From contig CAWKLF010000006.1 of assembly GCA_963850425.1 (NCBI GenBank), positions 1 to 64,000 of the forward strand: a stretch of DNA of 64,000 nt. Reading direction: 5' to 3'. The DNA comes from Gp1-AA133 sp963850425 (GTDB lineage: Bacteria > Acidobacteriota > Terriglobia > Terriglobales > Acidobacteriaceae). Both the position numbers and the translations under genes were made by a program. The stretch's first letter is position 1; every line of letters starts with the position of its first letter. This document shows positions 24,443 to 32,921 of the stretch, one piece after another. Under the pieces are notes generated by a model. It did no database searches. It worked only from the letters and a program-made list of their open reading frames with translations, and was not told where the DNA came from.

Positions 24443-25321
24443 ATGCCGACTGCTCAGGTTCGTCTTACCCTCAAAAATGTACTAGTACCCACCGATTTCA
24501 CAAGCGCATCCGAAAGAGCCCTGGCATATGCCCGTGCTTTTTCAGAAGACTATGGATCCACGATTTATGTGAGTCATGCGGTGAACCCAGCGCCCCCGGT
24601 TTTCATACCGATGGAACCCATTCCAATCGATCTTGATGGGGAATGGCAAGATGCGCAGGCGCAACTCAACAAATTCCTAGCCGCGGCTCAATTGAGCGGC
24701 ACCCGACACGAAGGCATTCTCGCCCGTGGCGAGACCTGGAATGTGCTCAGTGACATCATCCACAGGCACTCGATTGATCTTATTATTCTTGGAACTTGCG
24801 GAAAACATGGGCTGAAGAAACTAGTTCTCGGGTCCGGGGCGGAGCAAATCTTCCGGCGAGCGGATTGCCCGGTTCTGACCGTTGGACCAGGCGTCGAGCT
24901 AGGAACCGGGGACGTCGCTGCATTCCGCCACATCGTATTCGCAACCGACTTTTCCGCGGGATCGCTGCATGCGCTGCCCTACGCGCTGTCCTTGGCCGAA
25001 GAAAACCAGGCAAGCCTGAGTTTTCTGCACGTGATGCCCATGGTTATCCCGCAGCAACAGAACGTAGTGGCGGAAACTGTTCGAAAACGCCTGCAAACTC
25101 TCATCCCTCCTGAAGCCGAAGATTGGTGCCATCCTGAACCGGTTGTTAGTTTTGAGTTTCCTGCGGAGGGCATCCTGCACGTTGCGGAGGAGCGGTGTGC
25201 GGATCTCATTGTGATGGGAGTTCACAAGCGCGCGCCAAATGCTTCTTCCCACCTCCCTTGGGCAATTGCCTATGAAGTCATGTGCCATGCGCACTGCCCG
25301 GTGCTGACCGTACGCGGCTGA
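24443..25321 (+). CDS. Universal stress protein with two USP domains
   Basis: The 292-residue protein is a tandem USP (UspE-like). Domain 1 (about residues 12-150) begins KNVLVPTDFTSASERALAYA and holds the ATP-binding motif LGTCGKHGLKKLVLGS. Domain 2 (about 165-292) begins RHIVFATDFSAGSLHALPYA. Its ATP motif is degenerate (MGVHKRAPNASSHLPWAI), so nucleotide binding may be limited to domain 1. GGGAGGTG lies 3-10 bases before the ATG at 24443, favouring it over a GTG at 24422. A CRP/FNR-type site upstream and a strong terminator downstream make this a single-gene unit likely controlled by energy or oxygen status. Confidence 0.9.
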   Translation: MPTAQVRLTLKNVLVPTDFTSASERALAYARAFSEDYGSTIYVSHAVNPAPPVFIPMEPIPIDLDGEWQDAQAQLNKFLAAAQLSGTRHEGILARGETWNVLSDIIHRHSIDLIILGTCGKHGLKKLVLGSGAEQIFRRADCPVLTVGPGVELGTGDVAAFRHIVFATDFSAGSLHALPYALSLAEENQASLSFLHVMPMVIPQQQNVVAETVRKRLQTLIPPEAEDWCHPEPVVSFEFPAEGILHVAEERCADLIVMGVHKRAPNASSHLPWAIAYEVMCHAHCPVLTVRG

Positions 25322-25342
25322 AGAACCTTTCTCATCTCGATG

Positions 25343-25382
25343 AGGGCGGCCTTGTTCCAGCTTGCCGCCCTTCTTCTTTTTT
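25343..25382 (+). terminator. Intrinsic terminator after the USP gene
   Basis: AGGGCGGC (25343-25350) and GCCGCCCT (25364-25371) form an 8-bp stem with a 13-base loop, followed by TCTTCTTTTTT. Confidence 0.8.
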
Positions 25383-25457
25383 CCGCAATTCCAACCAGGA
25401 GAATCCAGCGCTATCCATTACGTGCACGCCACTGATACATTGATGTGCGATTGAAAC

Positions 25458-27152
25458 ATGGCATCGGAGACGCCTGCGCTGAATCACAATTTTCCTTCAA
25501 GTCTGCCTCGTAAATCCCAGCCCGTGGGGCCCGATCTTCCGTCTCTGTTTCCGCTTCCGGCGCTGTTCATCGGAGGGGCCGCCTTCGCAGTGGTATTCCC
25601 TTTCTTCTTCCTGGGAAATCCATCGGGACATGATTTTGAGTTTCACGTTCTGTCCTGGATGGAGGTTGCGAACCAGTGGAGACAGGGCGTGATCTACCCA
25701 AGGTGGGCGGAATATGCTCACTATGTCTACGGCGAGGCGCGTTTTCTCTTTTATCCCCCGAGTTCATGGTCACTGGGTGCACTGCTGGGCAGTGTGCTGC
25801 CATGGAAGATGGCGCCGGGCGCGTACGTTTGGTGCGCCCTGGCTGCGTCCGGATGTTCGATGTTCTTTCTGGCTCGCCAGTATCTGACCAGAAATGATGC
25901 GATTTTCGCGGCCACTCTCTATGCCGCCAATCCCTACTACATTGTGGTGGTGTACTGGCGCAGTGCTCTTGCCGAGTTGCTCGCGGGATGCCTGCTGCCT
26001 CTTTTGTTGTTGGTGATCCTCCGCAACCGCTTGGACGGCCGCCGTTTAGTTCTGCCACTTGGGGTTCTGGTCGCTGCGGCATGGCTGACGAATGCTCCAT
26101 CTGCCGTGATGGTGAACTACTCTCTCGCACTTCTGATCGTGGTTGTGGCTGTGACGTTCCGCCAACCCAAGTTGCTTTTGTATGGCGCCTTAGCGGTAAT
26201 TCTAGGAGCTGCCTTGGCAGGGTTTTATCTCATCCCGGCCGCGTACGAAGAGAGGTGGGTGAATATTGCCGAGGTGCTCGCTCCGGGTTTGCGCCCGCAG
26301 GAGAATTTCCTTTTTACATTCATCAAGGATGCGGACCACAATCGCTTCAATCTCGTGGTATCGATCGTAGGCGCTGCGGAGATTATTCTGTTTGCCGTCG
26401 CTGCTTTCGTGTCGCGACGATCCCAAAATGAATTGCGGGCGGCGTCGCGAACACTCACGATCTGGGGAGCGGCATCCACGGTGCTCATGCTGCCGATTAC
26501 TCTCGTCTTCTGGCAATACCTCCCGAAACTGCGGTTTGTGCAACTTCCGTGGCGGTGGCTGCTTTGTTTGAACGTGGGATTTGCAATGTTGGTAGCCGTG
26601 GCTTTCCGGCGGTGGCTGTTTCGTGCGGTCGTTTGTATGGCGATGTTTGCGGTGCTTTGGACGGTATGGCACGAAGTGCAGCCACCATGGTGGGATACCG
26701 CCGCGGACGTCCAGGAATTGCACGACTTCATTGAGGACGGCGCCGGGTATGAAGGCACAGATGAGTATGTGCCGGTGGGCGTCGACCCTTCCAACGTCGA
26801 AAGGAATGCACCGCTCGTCACCACCACAAGCGGGAGGCCGATGACAGTACACATCCAAGAGTGGACGGCCGAGGATAAGACTTTTTCTACCGAGACCGCA
26901 GGCGGAGAGACTCTTCGGCTCCGGTTGTTCAACTACCCGGCATGGGTAGCCGACGTTAACGGAGGAAAAGCAAAGAGCTCATCCCAGCCCGACACAGGGG
27001 AAATCCTGATTCCCGTAGGAGCCGGTGTTAACCGCGTCCACGTGCATTTTGGGAGAACTCGTGATCGATTAGTCGGAGGATTATGTTCTGTGATGGCCCT
27101 CGTGTTAATCCTTTGCTGGCAGTTTCTATGCAAGAAGCATAAGACCGCCTGA
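25458..27152 (+). CDS. Polytopic membrane protein, PTPS-related / glycosyltransferase-like
   Basis: A 564-residue protein with about ten to twelve membrane helices. It resembles the 6-pyruvoyl-tetrahydropterin-synthase-related membrane family (integral membrane proteins of the GT-C type). After the first helix comes GNPSGHDFEFHVLSWMEVAN, an acidic periplasmic loop typical of GT-C enzymes with an Asp-Phe-Glu pattern, and a WAEYAHYVYGEARFLFYPPSS loop. A soluble beta-rich C-terminal portion (from about residue 430) precedes a last helix and KKHKTA tail. The function is likely transfer of a lipid-linked sugar or an unknown envelope role. The gene ends 34 bases before rdgB. Confidence 0.7.
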   Translation: MASETPALNHNFPSSLPRKSQPVGPDLPSLFPLPALFIGGAAFAVVFPFFFLGNPSGHDFEFHVLSWMEVANQWRQGVIYPRWAEYAHYVYGEARFLFYPPSSWSLGALLGSVLPWKMAPGAYVWCALAASGCSMFFLARQYLTRNDAIFAATLYAANPYYIVVVYWRSALAELLAGCLLPLLLLVILRNRLDGRRLVLPLGVLVAAAWLTNAPSAVMVNYSLALLIVVVAVTFRQPKLLLYGALAVILGAALAGFYLIPAAYEERWVNIAEVLAPGLRPQENFLFTFIKDADHNRFNLVVSIVGAAEIILFAVAAFVSRRSQNELRAASRTLTIWGAASTVLMLPITLVFWQYLPKLRFVQLPWRWLLCLNVGFAMLVAVAFRRWLFRAVVCMAMFAVLWTVWHEVQPPWWDTAADVQELHDFIEDGAGYEGTDEYVPVGVDPSNVERNAPLVTTTSGRPMTVHIQEWTAEDKTFSTETAGGETLRLRLFNYPAWVADVNGGKAKSSSQPDTGEILIPVGAGVNRVHVHFGRTRDRLVGGLCSVMALVLILCWQFLCKKHKTA

Positions 27153-27186
27153 ACAAAATTATCGTCAGTGCCGGAGCGGACAAGCT

Positions 27187-27816
27187 GTGAGCGCAAAACG
27201 CATTCTTATTGCTACGTCGAATTCTGGGAAACTGCGCGATTTTGCCGGGGCGGCCGCCAGCCATGGGGTGATTGTAGAAAGTCTCCCGAATTTCTCGTCC
27301 CTGCCGATGGTGGTTGAGGACGGCAAGACATTCGAAGAAAATGCGCGCAAGAAGGCGGAGCAGTACAGTCTGGCGGCTCCCGGAGAACTTGTTCTTGCGG
27401 ATGACTCAGGAATTGAAATCGACGCTCTTCAGGGAGCCCCGGGCGTACATTCGGCACGGTACGCAGCAGACGATCCACGACAAGCCGGGAACAATACAGA
27501 CGACGAGGCGAATAACGACCGCGTTCTGCGCGAACTGAAGGGGGTGCCGGCTGAGAAGCGCGGTGGACGCTTCGTCTGCGTCATCGTGGCCGCCCGGGAC
27601 GGGCAGGCACTCGCCAGTTTTCAGGGCATTGCCGAGGGCGTAATCCTTGACCATCTCCGAGGCAACAATGGGTTTGGATACGATCCCATGTTTTACTTCC
27701 CTTCTATTCGCAAGACCTTCGCGGAACTCAGTGCAGAAGAGAAAGCCCAGTACAGCCATCGCGGAGCCGCATTCCGCAAAGTGCTCGACTGGTTGGACTC
27801 GTTGGGGAAACTTTGA
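27187..27816 (+). CDS. rdgB: XTP/dITP pyrophosphatase (RdgB/HAM1)
   Basis: RdgB hydrolyses dITP, XTP and related nucleotides to monophosphates, protecting DNA from wrong bases. The 209-residue protein shows the N-terminal ATSNSGKLRDF (SxNxxK-like), the Mg-binding TFEENARKKAE, the DDSGIEIDAL active site, PGVHSARYA, and NNGFGYDPMFYFP plus SHRGAAFRKV at the end. The start is GTG at 27187. Length is normal, and all signature motifs are intact. It follows the membrane protein with a short gap; sdhC lies 165 bases downstream. Confidence 0.93.
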   Translation: MSAKRILIATSNSGKLRDFAGAAASHGVIVESLPNFSSLPMVVEDGKTFEENARKKAEQYSLAAPGELVLADDSGIEIDALQGAPGVHSARYAADDPRQAGNNTDDEANNDRVLRELKGVPAEKRGGRFVCVIVAARDGQALASFQGIAEGVILDHLRGNNGFGYDPMFYFPSIRKTFAELSAEEKAQYSHRGAAFRKVLDWLDSLGKL

Positions 27817-27907
27817 TACGACCTCACGGCGAAAAAAGCAAAGTGTGTGCAATTTCTGACCGATGGGATAGGGTCCACGCCCCCGTTGACTGATTTACCA
27901 CCCTTTC

Positions 27908-27937
27908 TTGACTTCACTCGCGCTTGGCCAAGATAAT
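27908..27937 (+). promoter_or_regulatory. Sigma-70-type promoter for sdhCAB
   Basis: TTGACT (27908-27913) and GATAAT (27932-27937) are separated by 18 bases. The start codon of sdhC follows 45 bases after the -10 box. Other boxes are possible. Confidence 0.45.
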
Positions 27938-27981
27938 AAAAGGTTCGCTTGTTCAATCCAGACTCATAAGGAGCGCTCATC

Positions 27982-28746
27982 GTGGCGACAACGGCCAGTC
28001 CTGCGGCTCCGGTTATCAAGCGCGGAGTGGCTCCGCTGCGTGCCGGTCAGGGAACATCTTTCCTGCTGCGCCGCCTGCATTCGCTTACCGGAATAATCCC
28101 GGTGGGCGCGTTTCTGTTCGAACACATTCTGATTTCGAACGCCACCGCTATCACCGGCCCGGACGCGTACGCCCGGCAGGTCAGTTTCCTGGCGAACCTT
28201 CCGCTGGTATTTTTTCTGGAACTCTTTGGCATCTGGATTCCGATTTTATTTCACGGTCTCTACGGTTTTTATATCTGGTATCGCGGCGACGGAAATTCCA
28301 TTCAGTATCCCTGGACCGGAAACTGGATGTATACCCTCCAGCGCTGGACAGGTGGAATCGCCTTCGTCTACATCGTCTGGCACACCTACACGATGCGCTT
28401 CACGGGCGTTGACCTGCACGAAGCAGCCGTGCAGTCGTTTCCCAAAGTGCAAGCCGAGGTACATAATCCGCTCCTATTCTTGTTCTATATGGCCGGACTG
28501 ATCGCCGCGTCCTGGCACTTTGCGTACGGCATCTGGTTGTTCTCGGCGAAATGGGGGATCGTTTCGGGCGAGAGGGCGCAGCAGAGACTGCTTCGCGTTT
28601 GTCTGGCCTTCTTTCTCCTCCTCACCGTAGTCGGCCTAGCTAGCCTCTACACGTTCCGGATGCGCTTCCAGCAGCCGAGTACTGATGGCAACATCGTAAA
28701 TTCCAGTCCCCGCGACGCCACGCTACCGGAAAGGCCGGTGAATTGA
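27982..28746 (+). CDS. sdhC: Succinate dehydrogenase cytochrome b558 subunit
   Basis: This is the membrane anchor of respiratory complex II. The 254-residue protein has five membrane helices and belongs to the di-heme b558 type. Candidate heme-ligand His residues are in RRLHSLTG, LFEHIL, LFHGLYGF, VWHTYTM and SWHFAYGIW. The start is a GTG at 27982 with AGGAG 8 bases upstream. The last 25 residues (polar, PSTDGNIVNSSPRDATLPER) extend past the last helix. The gene starts the sdhCAB operon: its stop is only 1 base before the sdhA start region. The enzyme oxidises succinate to fumarate and reduces quinone. Confidence 0.93.
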   Translation: MATTASPAAPVIKRGVAPLRAGQGTSFLLRRLHSLTGIIPVGAFLFEHILISNATAITGPDAYARQVSFLANLPLVFFLELFGIWIPILFHGLYGFYIWYRGDGNSIQYPWTGNWMYTLQRWTGGIAFVYIVWHTYTMRFTGVDLHEAAVQSFPKVQAEVHNPLLFLFYMAGLIAASWHFAYGIWLFSAKWGIVSGERAQQRLLRVCLAFFLLLTVVGLASLYTFRMRFQQPSTDGNIVNSSPRDATLPERPVN

Positions 28747-28747
28747 G

Positions 28748-30529
28748 ATGGCAGCAGCTCCGAAAATTATTGTTGTAGGCGGCGGCCTGGCTGGCTTAGC
28801 GGCCGTGATCAAGATCGCCGAGATGGGTGGCAACGTCGACCTGTTCTCGATCGTGCCTGTGAAGCGTTCGCATTCGGTCTGTGCGCAGGGTGGAATCAAT
28901 GCGGCGAAAAACTTAAAGGGTGAGGGCGACTCCACCTGGCAGCACTTTGACGACACGATTTACGGCGGCGACTTTCTGGCCAACCAGCCTCCGGTTAAGG
29001 CGATGTGCGATGCAGCTCCAGGGATCATCGACCTGCTGGACCGCATGGGTGTTCCCTTCAACCGAACTCCGGAAGGCCTGCTGGATTTCCGGCGTTTTGG
29101 CGGAACGCTCTATAACCGGACCGCATTCGCCGGCGCAACCACAGGGCAGCAACTCCTGTACGCGCTCGATGAGCAGGTACGGCGGTACGAATCCGAAGGC
29201 AAGGTAACGAAGTACGAGCACTGGGAATTTCTATCCGCCGTGCTCGATGGAAATCGCGTGTGCCGAGGCATCTGCGCCATGGATTTGCGCACCATGGAGA
29301 TTCGCACGTTTCCTGCCGACGCGATCATCATTGCCACCGGCGGAATCGGGGCAATTTTCGGCAAGTCCACAAATTCTGTCGTATGCACCGGGTCAGCGCA
29401 GTCCGCGCTGTATCAACAGGGCTGCTTTTATGCCAACGGCGAATTTATCCAGGTTCACCCAACGTCGATTCCGGGCGAGGACAAGTTGCGCCTGATGTCG
29501 GAGTCGGCGCGCGGCGAAGGCGGCCGCGTGTGGGTCCCGAAGAAGCAGGGCGACAACCGCGACCCCAAGAGCATTCCCGATAGCGAGCGCTGGTATTTCC
29601 TTGAGGAGTGGTACCCGAAGTACGGAAATCTGGTGCCGCGCGACGTCGCGACCCGCGCCATCTTCAAGGTGGTCTATGAGCACAACCTCGGCATTGACGG
29701 CAAGCCGATGGTCTACTTGGATCTGACCCACATCGATCGCAAGATTCTCGATAAGAAACTCGAGGGTATTCTCGAAATCTACGAGAAGTTTGTGGGCGAC
29801 GATCCTCGCGATACGCCCATGAAGATCTTCCCTGGCATGCACTACACCATGGGGGGTCTGTGGGTGGATTTCAAGCAGGCCACTAACATAGCGGGGATCT
29901 ACTCTGCGGGCGAATCGGAATACCAGTATCACGGTGCCAACCGGTTGGGAGCGAATTCCCTGGTTTCCTGCATCTGGGGTGGATTTATTTCCGGCCCGAA
30001 TGCCGTGCAGTATGCGCGAGGTCTGCAAAACTCTGACGGCAACGGAGCATTTGACGCTGAGAGAAAACGCCAGCAGGAAATCAACGACGGCCTGATGAAA
30101 GCCGACGGAACGGAAAACCCGTTCAAGTTGTGGCAGGAACTAGGCGATGAGATGACCAAGAACTGCACTGTCATCCGCTACAACAAGAACCTGCAGCAGT
30201 GCGATGCAAAACTGGTGGAATTGCTGGAAAGGTTCCAGAAGATCAATCTCAGCGATCGAAGCCAGTGGGCGAATACAACAGTTGCATTTGCGCGTCAGCT
30301 TTATAACATGCTGCAACTGTCTCGCGTGATCGCACAGGGCGCTGCCATGCGCGACGAATCTCGCGGGGCGCATTACAAACCGGACTTCCCCGACCGCGAC
30401 GACAAGAATTGGTTGAAGACGACGAAGGCGACGTTTGCGCCCGACGCCGACGAACCCAAATTTGAATTTGAGCCGGTGGATATTTCGCTGCTTCCACCAC
30501 GGCCCAGGAAGTACGACGCGGCAAAGTAG
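28748..30529 (+). CDS. sdhA: Succinate dehydrogenase flavoprotein subunit
   Basis: The catalytic subunit, 593 residues. It has the FAD-binding GGGLAGLAAV near residue 11, His42 in KRSHSVCAQGGINAA (the site of covalent flavin attachment), HPTSIPGEDK and SESARGEGGRVW in the active site, and EYQYHGANRLGANSLVS late in the flavin domain. The C-terminal helical domain and a tail (ISLLPPRPRKYD) follow. Compared with proteobacterial SdhA it lies closer to the Bacillus/epsilon-type (b558-linked) enzyme. The ATG at 28748 lies 2 bases after the sdhC stop. All catalytic residues are present, so it should be active. Confidence 0.95.
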   Translation: MAAAPKIIVVGGGLAGLAAVIKIAEMGGNVDLFSIVPVKRSHSVCAQGGINAAKNLKGEGDSTWQHFDDTIYGGDFLANQPPVKAMCDAAPGIIDLLDRMGVPFNRTPEGLLDFRRFGGTLYNRTAFAGATTGQQLLYALDEQVRRYESEGKVTKYEHWEFLSAVLDGNRVCRGICAMDLRTMEIRTFPADAIIIATGGIGAIFGKSTNSVVCTGSAQSALYQQGCFYANGEFIQVHPTSIPGEDKLRLMSESARGEGGRVWVPKKQGDNRDPKSIPDSERWYFLEEWYPKYGNLVPRDVATRAIFKVVYEHNLGIDGKPMVYLDLTHIDRKILDKKLEGILEIYEKFVGDDPRDTPMKIFPGMHYTMGGLWVDFKQATNIAGIYSAGESEYQYHGANRLGANSLVSCIWGGFISGPNAVQYARGLQNSDGNGAFDAERKRQQEINDGLMKADGTENPFKLWQELGDEMTKNCTVIRYNKNLQQCDAKLVELLERFQKINLSDRSQWANTTVAFARQLYNMLQLSRVIAQGAAMRDESRGAHYKPDFPDRDDKNWLKTTKATFAPDADEPKFEFEPVDISLLPPRPRKYDAAK

Positions 30530-30545
30530 TTTAGAGCGTTTATTT

Positions 30546-30640
30546 GATTGTCATCCTTCGTAAAGCGAAGAACCTGCTGTTTGCTCGCGACGCCGAAGTC
30601 CACAGGTTCGTTGTCCGAGCTGAATGAAGGAGTTTGAGAG
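30546..30640. repeat. REP-like intergenic sequence between sdhA and sdhB
   Basis: The gap between sdhA and sdhB includes TGTCATCCTTCGTAAAGCGAA and an AACCTG...CAGGTT inverted pair. Similar GTCATCCTGAGCGAAGCGAA-type sequences are common dispersed repeats in related genomes; a related fragment appears at 50808-50835. It interrupts an operon without breaking it. Confidence 0.4.
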
Positions 30641-30656
30641 CAAAGGCTAAGAGCTA

Positions 30657-31403
30657 ATGGCTAATTCCGTTGTCATAAAAATCAAACGCCAAGATACCCC
30701 CAACGGCAAAGCCTATTGGGATGAGTTCGAACTTCCGTACAAGCCGGGCCGGAACGTGATCTCCGCGCTTATGGAGATTGCCGCGAACCCAGTAACCCGG
30801 CATGGCAAGAAGACTACGCCCGTTACGTACGACTCGAACTGCCTGGAAGAGGTGTGCGGCTCTTGCGCCATGTTGATCAACGGGAAGGCCCGCATGGCTT
30901 GTTCTGCCTTACTCGATAAATTGGAACAACCCATTCGACTGGAACCGTTCTCTAAGTTCCCGGTGGTGCGCGACCTGGCAACCGACCGCAGCGTGATCTT
31001 TGAAAACCTGAAAGCCGTCAAAGCCTGGGTGCCGGTGGATGGCAGCTACGACCTGGGATCGGGACCGCGGGTTTCGCCCGAAGATCAAGAACAGATGTAT
31101 CCGCTTTCGCGGTGCATCTCATGCTGCTGCTGCATGGAAGCGTGCCCGCAATTCAACGACGACACGGGCTTCGTGGGTGCGGCGACCATCTCGCAAGTGC
31201 GATTGTTCAATTCGCATCCCACCGGCCAGGTCCTCAAACGCGAACGCTTGTCGGCCCTCATGGGCGACGGCGGCATTCAGGAATGTGGCTACGCGCAAAA
31301 CTGCGTGGAGGTTTGTCCCAAGGATATTCCGCTCACCACCTCGATTGCTGAGGTCGGCGGTGACGTGATGAAACAGGCGGTGGGCGACCTGTTCCGCAAG
31401 TAA
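30657..31403 (+). CDS. sdhB: Succinate dehydrogenase iron-sulfur subunit
   Basis: The iron-sulfur subunit, 248 residues, transfers electrons from SdhA to heme/quinone. Ligands for three clusters are visible: [2Fe-2S] by DSNCLEEVCGSCAMLINGKA and a following Cys (MACSA); [4Fe-4S] and [3Fe-4S] by RCISCCCCMEACPQF and QNCVEVCPKDIPL. Slight variation is seen in the second motif, which has four Cys in a row (SCCCCM). The start ATG follows a weak site (AAGGCTAAGAGCTA). It is the third gene of the operon. Length and cluster spacing are normal for the b558-type complex. Confidence 0.95.
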   Translation: MANSVVIKIKRQDTPNGKAYWDEFELPYKPGRNVISALMEIAANPVTRHGKKTTPVTYDSNCLEEVCGSCAMLINGKARMACSALLDKLEQPIRLEPFSKFPVVRDLATDRSVIFENLKAVKAWVPVDGSYDLGSGPRVSPEDQEQMYPLSRCISCCCCMEACPQFNDDTGFVGAATISQVRLFNSHPTGQVLKRERLSALMGDGGIQECGYAQNCVEVCPKDIPLTTSIAEVGGDVMKQAVGDLFRK

Positions 31404-31598
31404 TCGCGTTACGTTGGTTCCACGGCGAACCAATGATTTAGCAATGGTAACCGGCGATCCCGTTACCGATGATTCACCCCTTAGTAACGGCGAGAAGGTG
31501 CTTTCTGATTGGGTTTCTTGACAGCTAGGGTAGACTAGCATTCTGCTCTGGGCCACCAGAGCCTCTCCCCGGAACGGTTCGAGGCCACTTCGTTGCGA
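31404..31598 (+). other. Short intergenic region after sdhB
   Basis: No gene is seen. Several GTTACCG-like words are present near 31447-31490 but they do not form an obvious hairpin or site. Confidence 0.4.
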
Positions 31599-32327
31599 AT
31601 GGAAACTGGACGTATTCGACTCTGGGCGGCACTGGTGACGCTGTTGATAAGCAGCCAGGCTTTCGGCCTGCATAGCTACACCACGAAGCGCTCCACCAGT
31701 CGTAAACTCGGCAAGCATCATGTTCGCCGGGTTCGATGGAACCCGATGTTCCGTCCATCGCACGATTCCCTGCTTCGCCAGAACGAAGAGATTGATCGTC
31801 TGGACCTGCCGCGTATTCAGGACGACGATGAACTGGAAGCGTTGAAAACGAGCCAGGCGCTGGTCGCGATTCGAACCGGGCAGACGCTGCGAATTGATCC
31901 TCGCCTCGATCCCAACCGCCGATTCTGCCGGCCCTGGACCCGCGACTTTGTGGAGGACCTCAGCCAGGCCTACTATCGCCAGTTCCATGACCAGATCCAG
32001 GTGAATTCCGCGGTTCGAACGGTGAAGGTGCAGATAAAGCTCCGCCGCCACAATCGCAATGCAGCACCTGCGGAAGGCGAAACCGCTTCGTCACACCTTG
32101 CAGGCCTGACACTCGATATTCAACGCCGCGGGATGTCGAAGCAGCAGCTTCATTTCGTCGAACGCTACCTGTTCTACCTGCGTGCTCTCGGACTTGTGGA
32201 ACCCGAAGAAGAACGCCGCCAATGGGTTTTTCATGTGATGGTTTCCGATCGGTATTCCAGCTGGCGTGAAACCCAGGACGTCGTTCGCTGGGACAACGAA
32301 CTCTTCGAAGAACTCAGTCAGAAGTAG
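31599..32327 (+). CDS. DUF5715 family exported protein
   Basis: A 242-residue protein with an N-terminal signal sequence (LWAALVTLLISSQAFGLHS). The C-terminal portion contains SSHLAGLTLDIQRRG, which resembles the SxHxxGxAxD zinc-binding motif of M15/D-Ala-D-Ala carboxypeptidase folds, and FVERYLFYLRALGLVEPEEE after it. DUF5715 proteins are unknown in function; a cell-wall role is an inference from this motif. The ATG at 31599 is preferred over a TTG two codons upstream. No ribosome binding site is strong. The gene stands between sdhB and a P-loop kinase. Confidence 0.75.
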   Translation: METGRIRLWAALVTLLISSQAFGLHSYTTKRSTSRKLGKHHVRRVRWNPMFRPSHDSLLRQNEEIDRLDLPRIQDDDELEALKTSQALVAIRTGQTLRIDPRLDPNRRFCRPWTRDFVEDLSQAYYRQFHDQIQVNSAVRTVKVQIKLRRHNRNAAPAEGETASSHLAGLTLDIQRRGMSKQQLHFVERYLFYLRALGLVEPEEERRQWVFHVMVSDRYSSWRETQDVVRWDNELFEELSQK

Positions 32328-32343
32328 TTCCTTTCAGCAGAAG

Positions 32344-32859
32344 ATGATTGTTCTAATGGCCGGACTCCCGGGCACTGGGAAATCTGCGTTGGCCGAAGCG
32401 CTTGCGGAACGGCTCGATGGCATCGTGCTGAGTAAAGACCGGATCCGGCATGCCTTGTTCTCTCCGCGCGACATCGAGTACACGACCGAACAGGATGACT
32501 TCGTTATGGAAGTCATGCTGCAAGCCGCCGGGCGAATCTTACAGAAGCACCCAGACCGCGTCGTCTTCATGGATGGACGCACCTTCTCCCGCGCGTACCA
32601 GATCGAGCGCGTCCTTGAGGTTGCCGCGCGGCTAGGGCAGGCATGGCAGATTCTGGAGTGCGTTTGCGCCGACGAAACTGTCAGGGCGAGGTTGGAGATA
32701 CAAGCAAGCAACGGCCAACATCCTGCCGGCAATCGTACGTTCGGCCTATATCGCGACATCAAGCAGCGTTTTGAACCGATCACACGGCCCAAAACGATAA
32801 TCGATACAGATCGCCCGTTCGAGCAGTGCGTCAATCTGGTCCTAGCCACGATGCGGTGA
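32344..32859 (+). CDS. AAA/P-loop kinase-like protein
   Basis: A 171-residue P-loop protein with a Walker A motif (AGLPGTGKSALAEALAE, residues 6-22) and a Walker B-like strand (RVVFMDGRTF). It resembles small nucleotide or antibiotic kinases such as the shikimate/gluconate kinase-like and Zeta-toxin-related families. The lid includes YRDIKQRFEPITRP. The substrate cannot be assigned from sequence. It follows the DUF5715 gene by 16 bases and probably belongs to the same transcript. An upstream in-frame start (32266) would overlap DUF5715 and is less likely. Confidence 0.7.
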   Translation: MIVLMAGLPGTGKSALAEALAERLDGIVLSKDRIRHALFSPRDIEYTTEQDDFVMEVMLQAAGRILQKHPDRVVFMDGRTFSRAYQIERVLEVAARLGQAWQILECVCADETVRARLEIQASNGQHPAGNRTFGLYRDIKQRFEPITRPKTIIDTDRPFEQCVNLVLATMR

Positions 32860-32921
32860 CGCCTGCTGACCTGGTCGGGCCTCCTATACAATTTAGTCTT
32901 GGCCAGCCTGACACAAACCCT

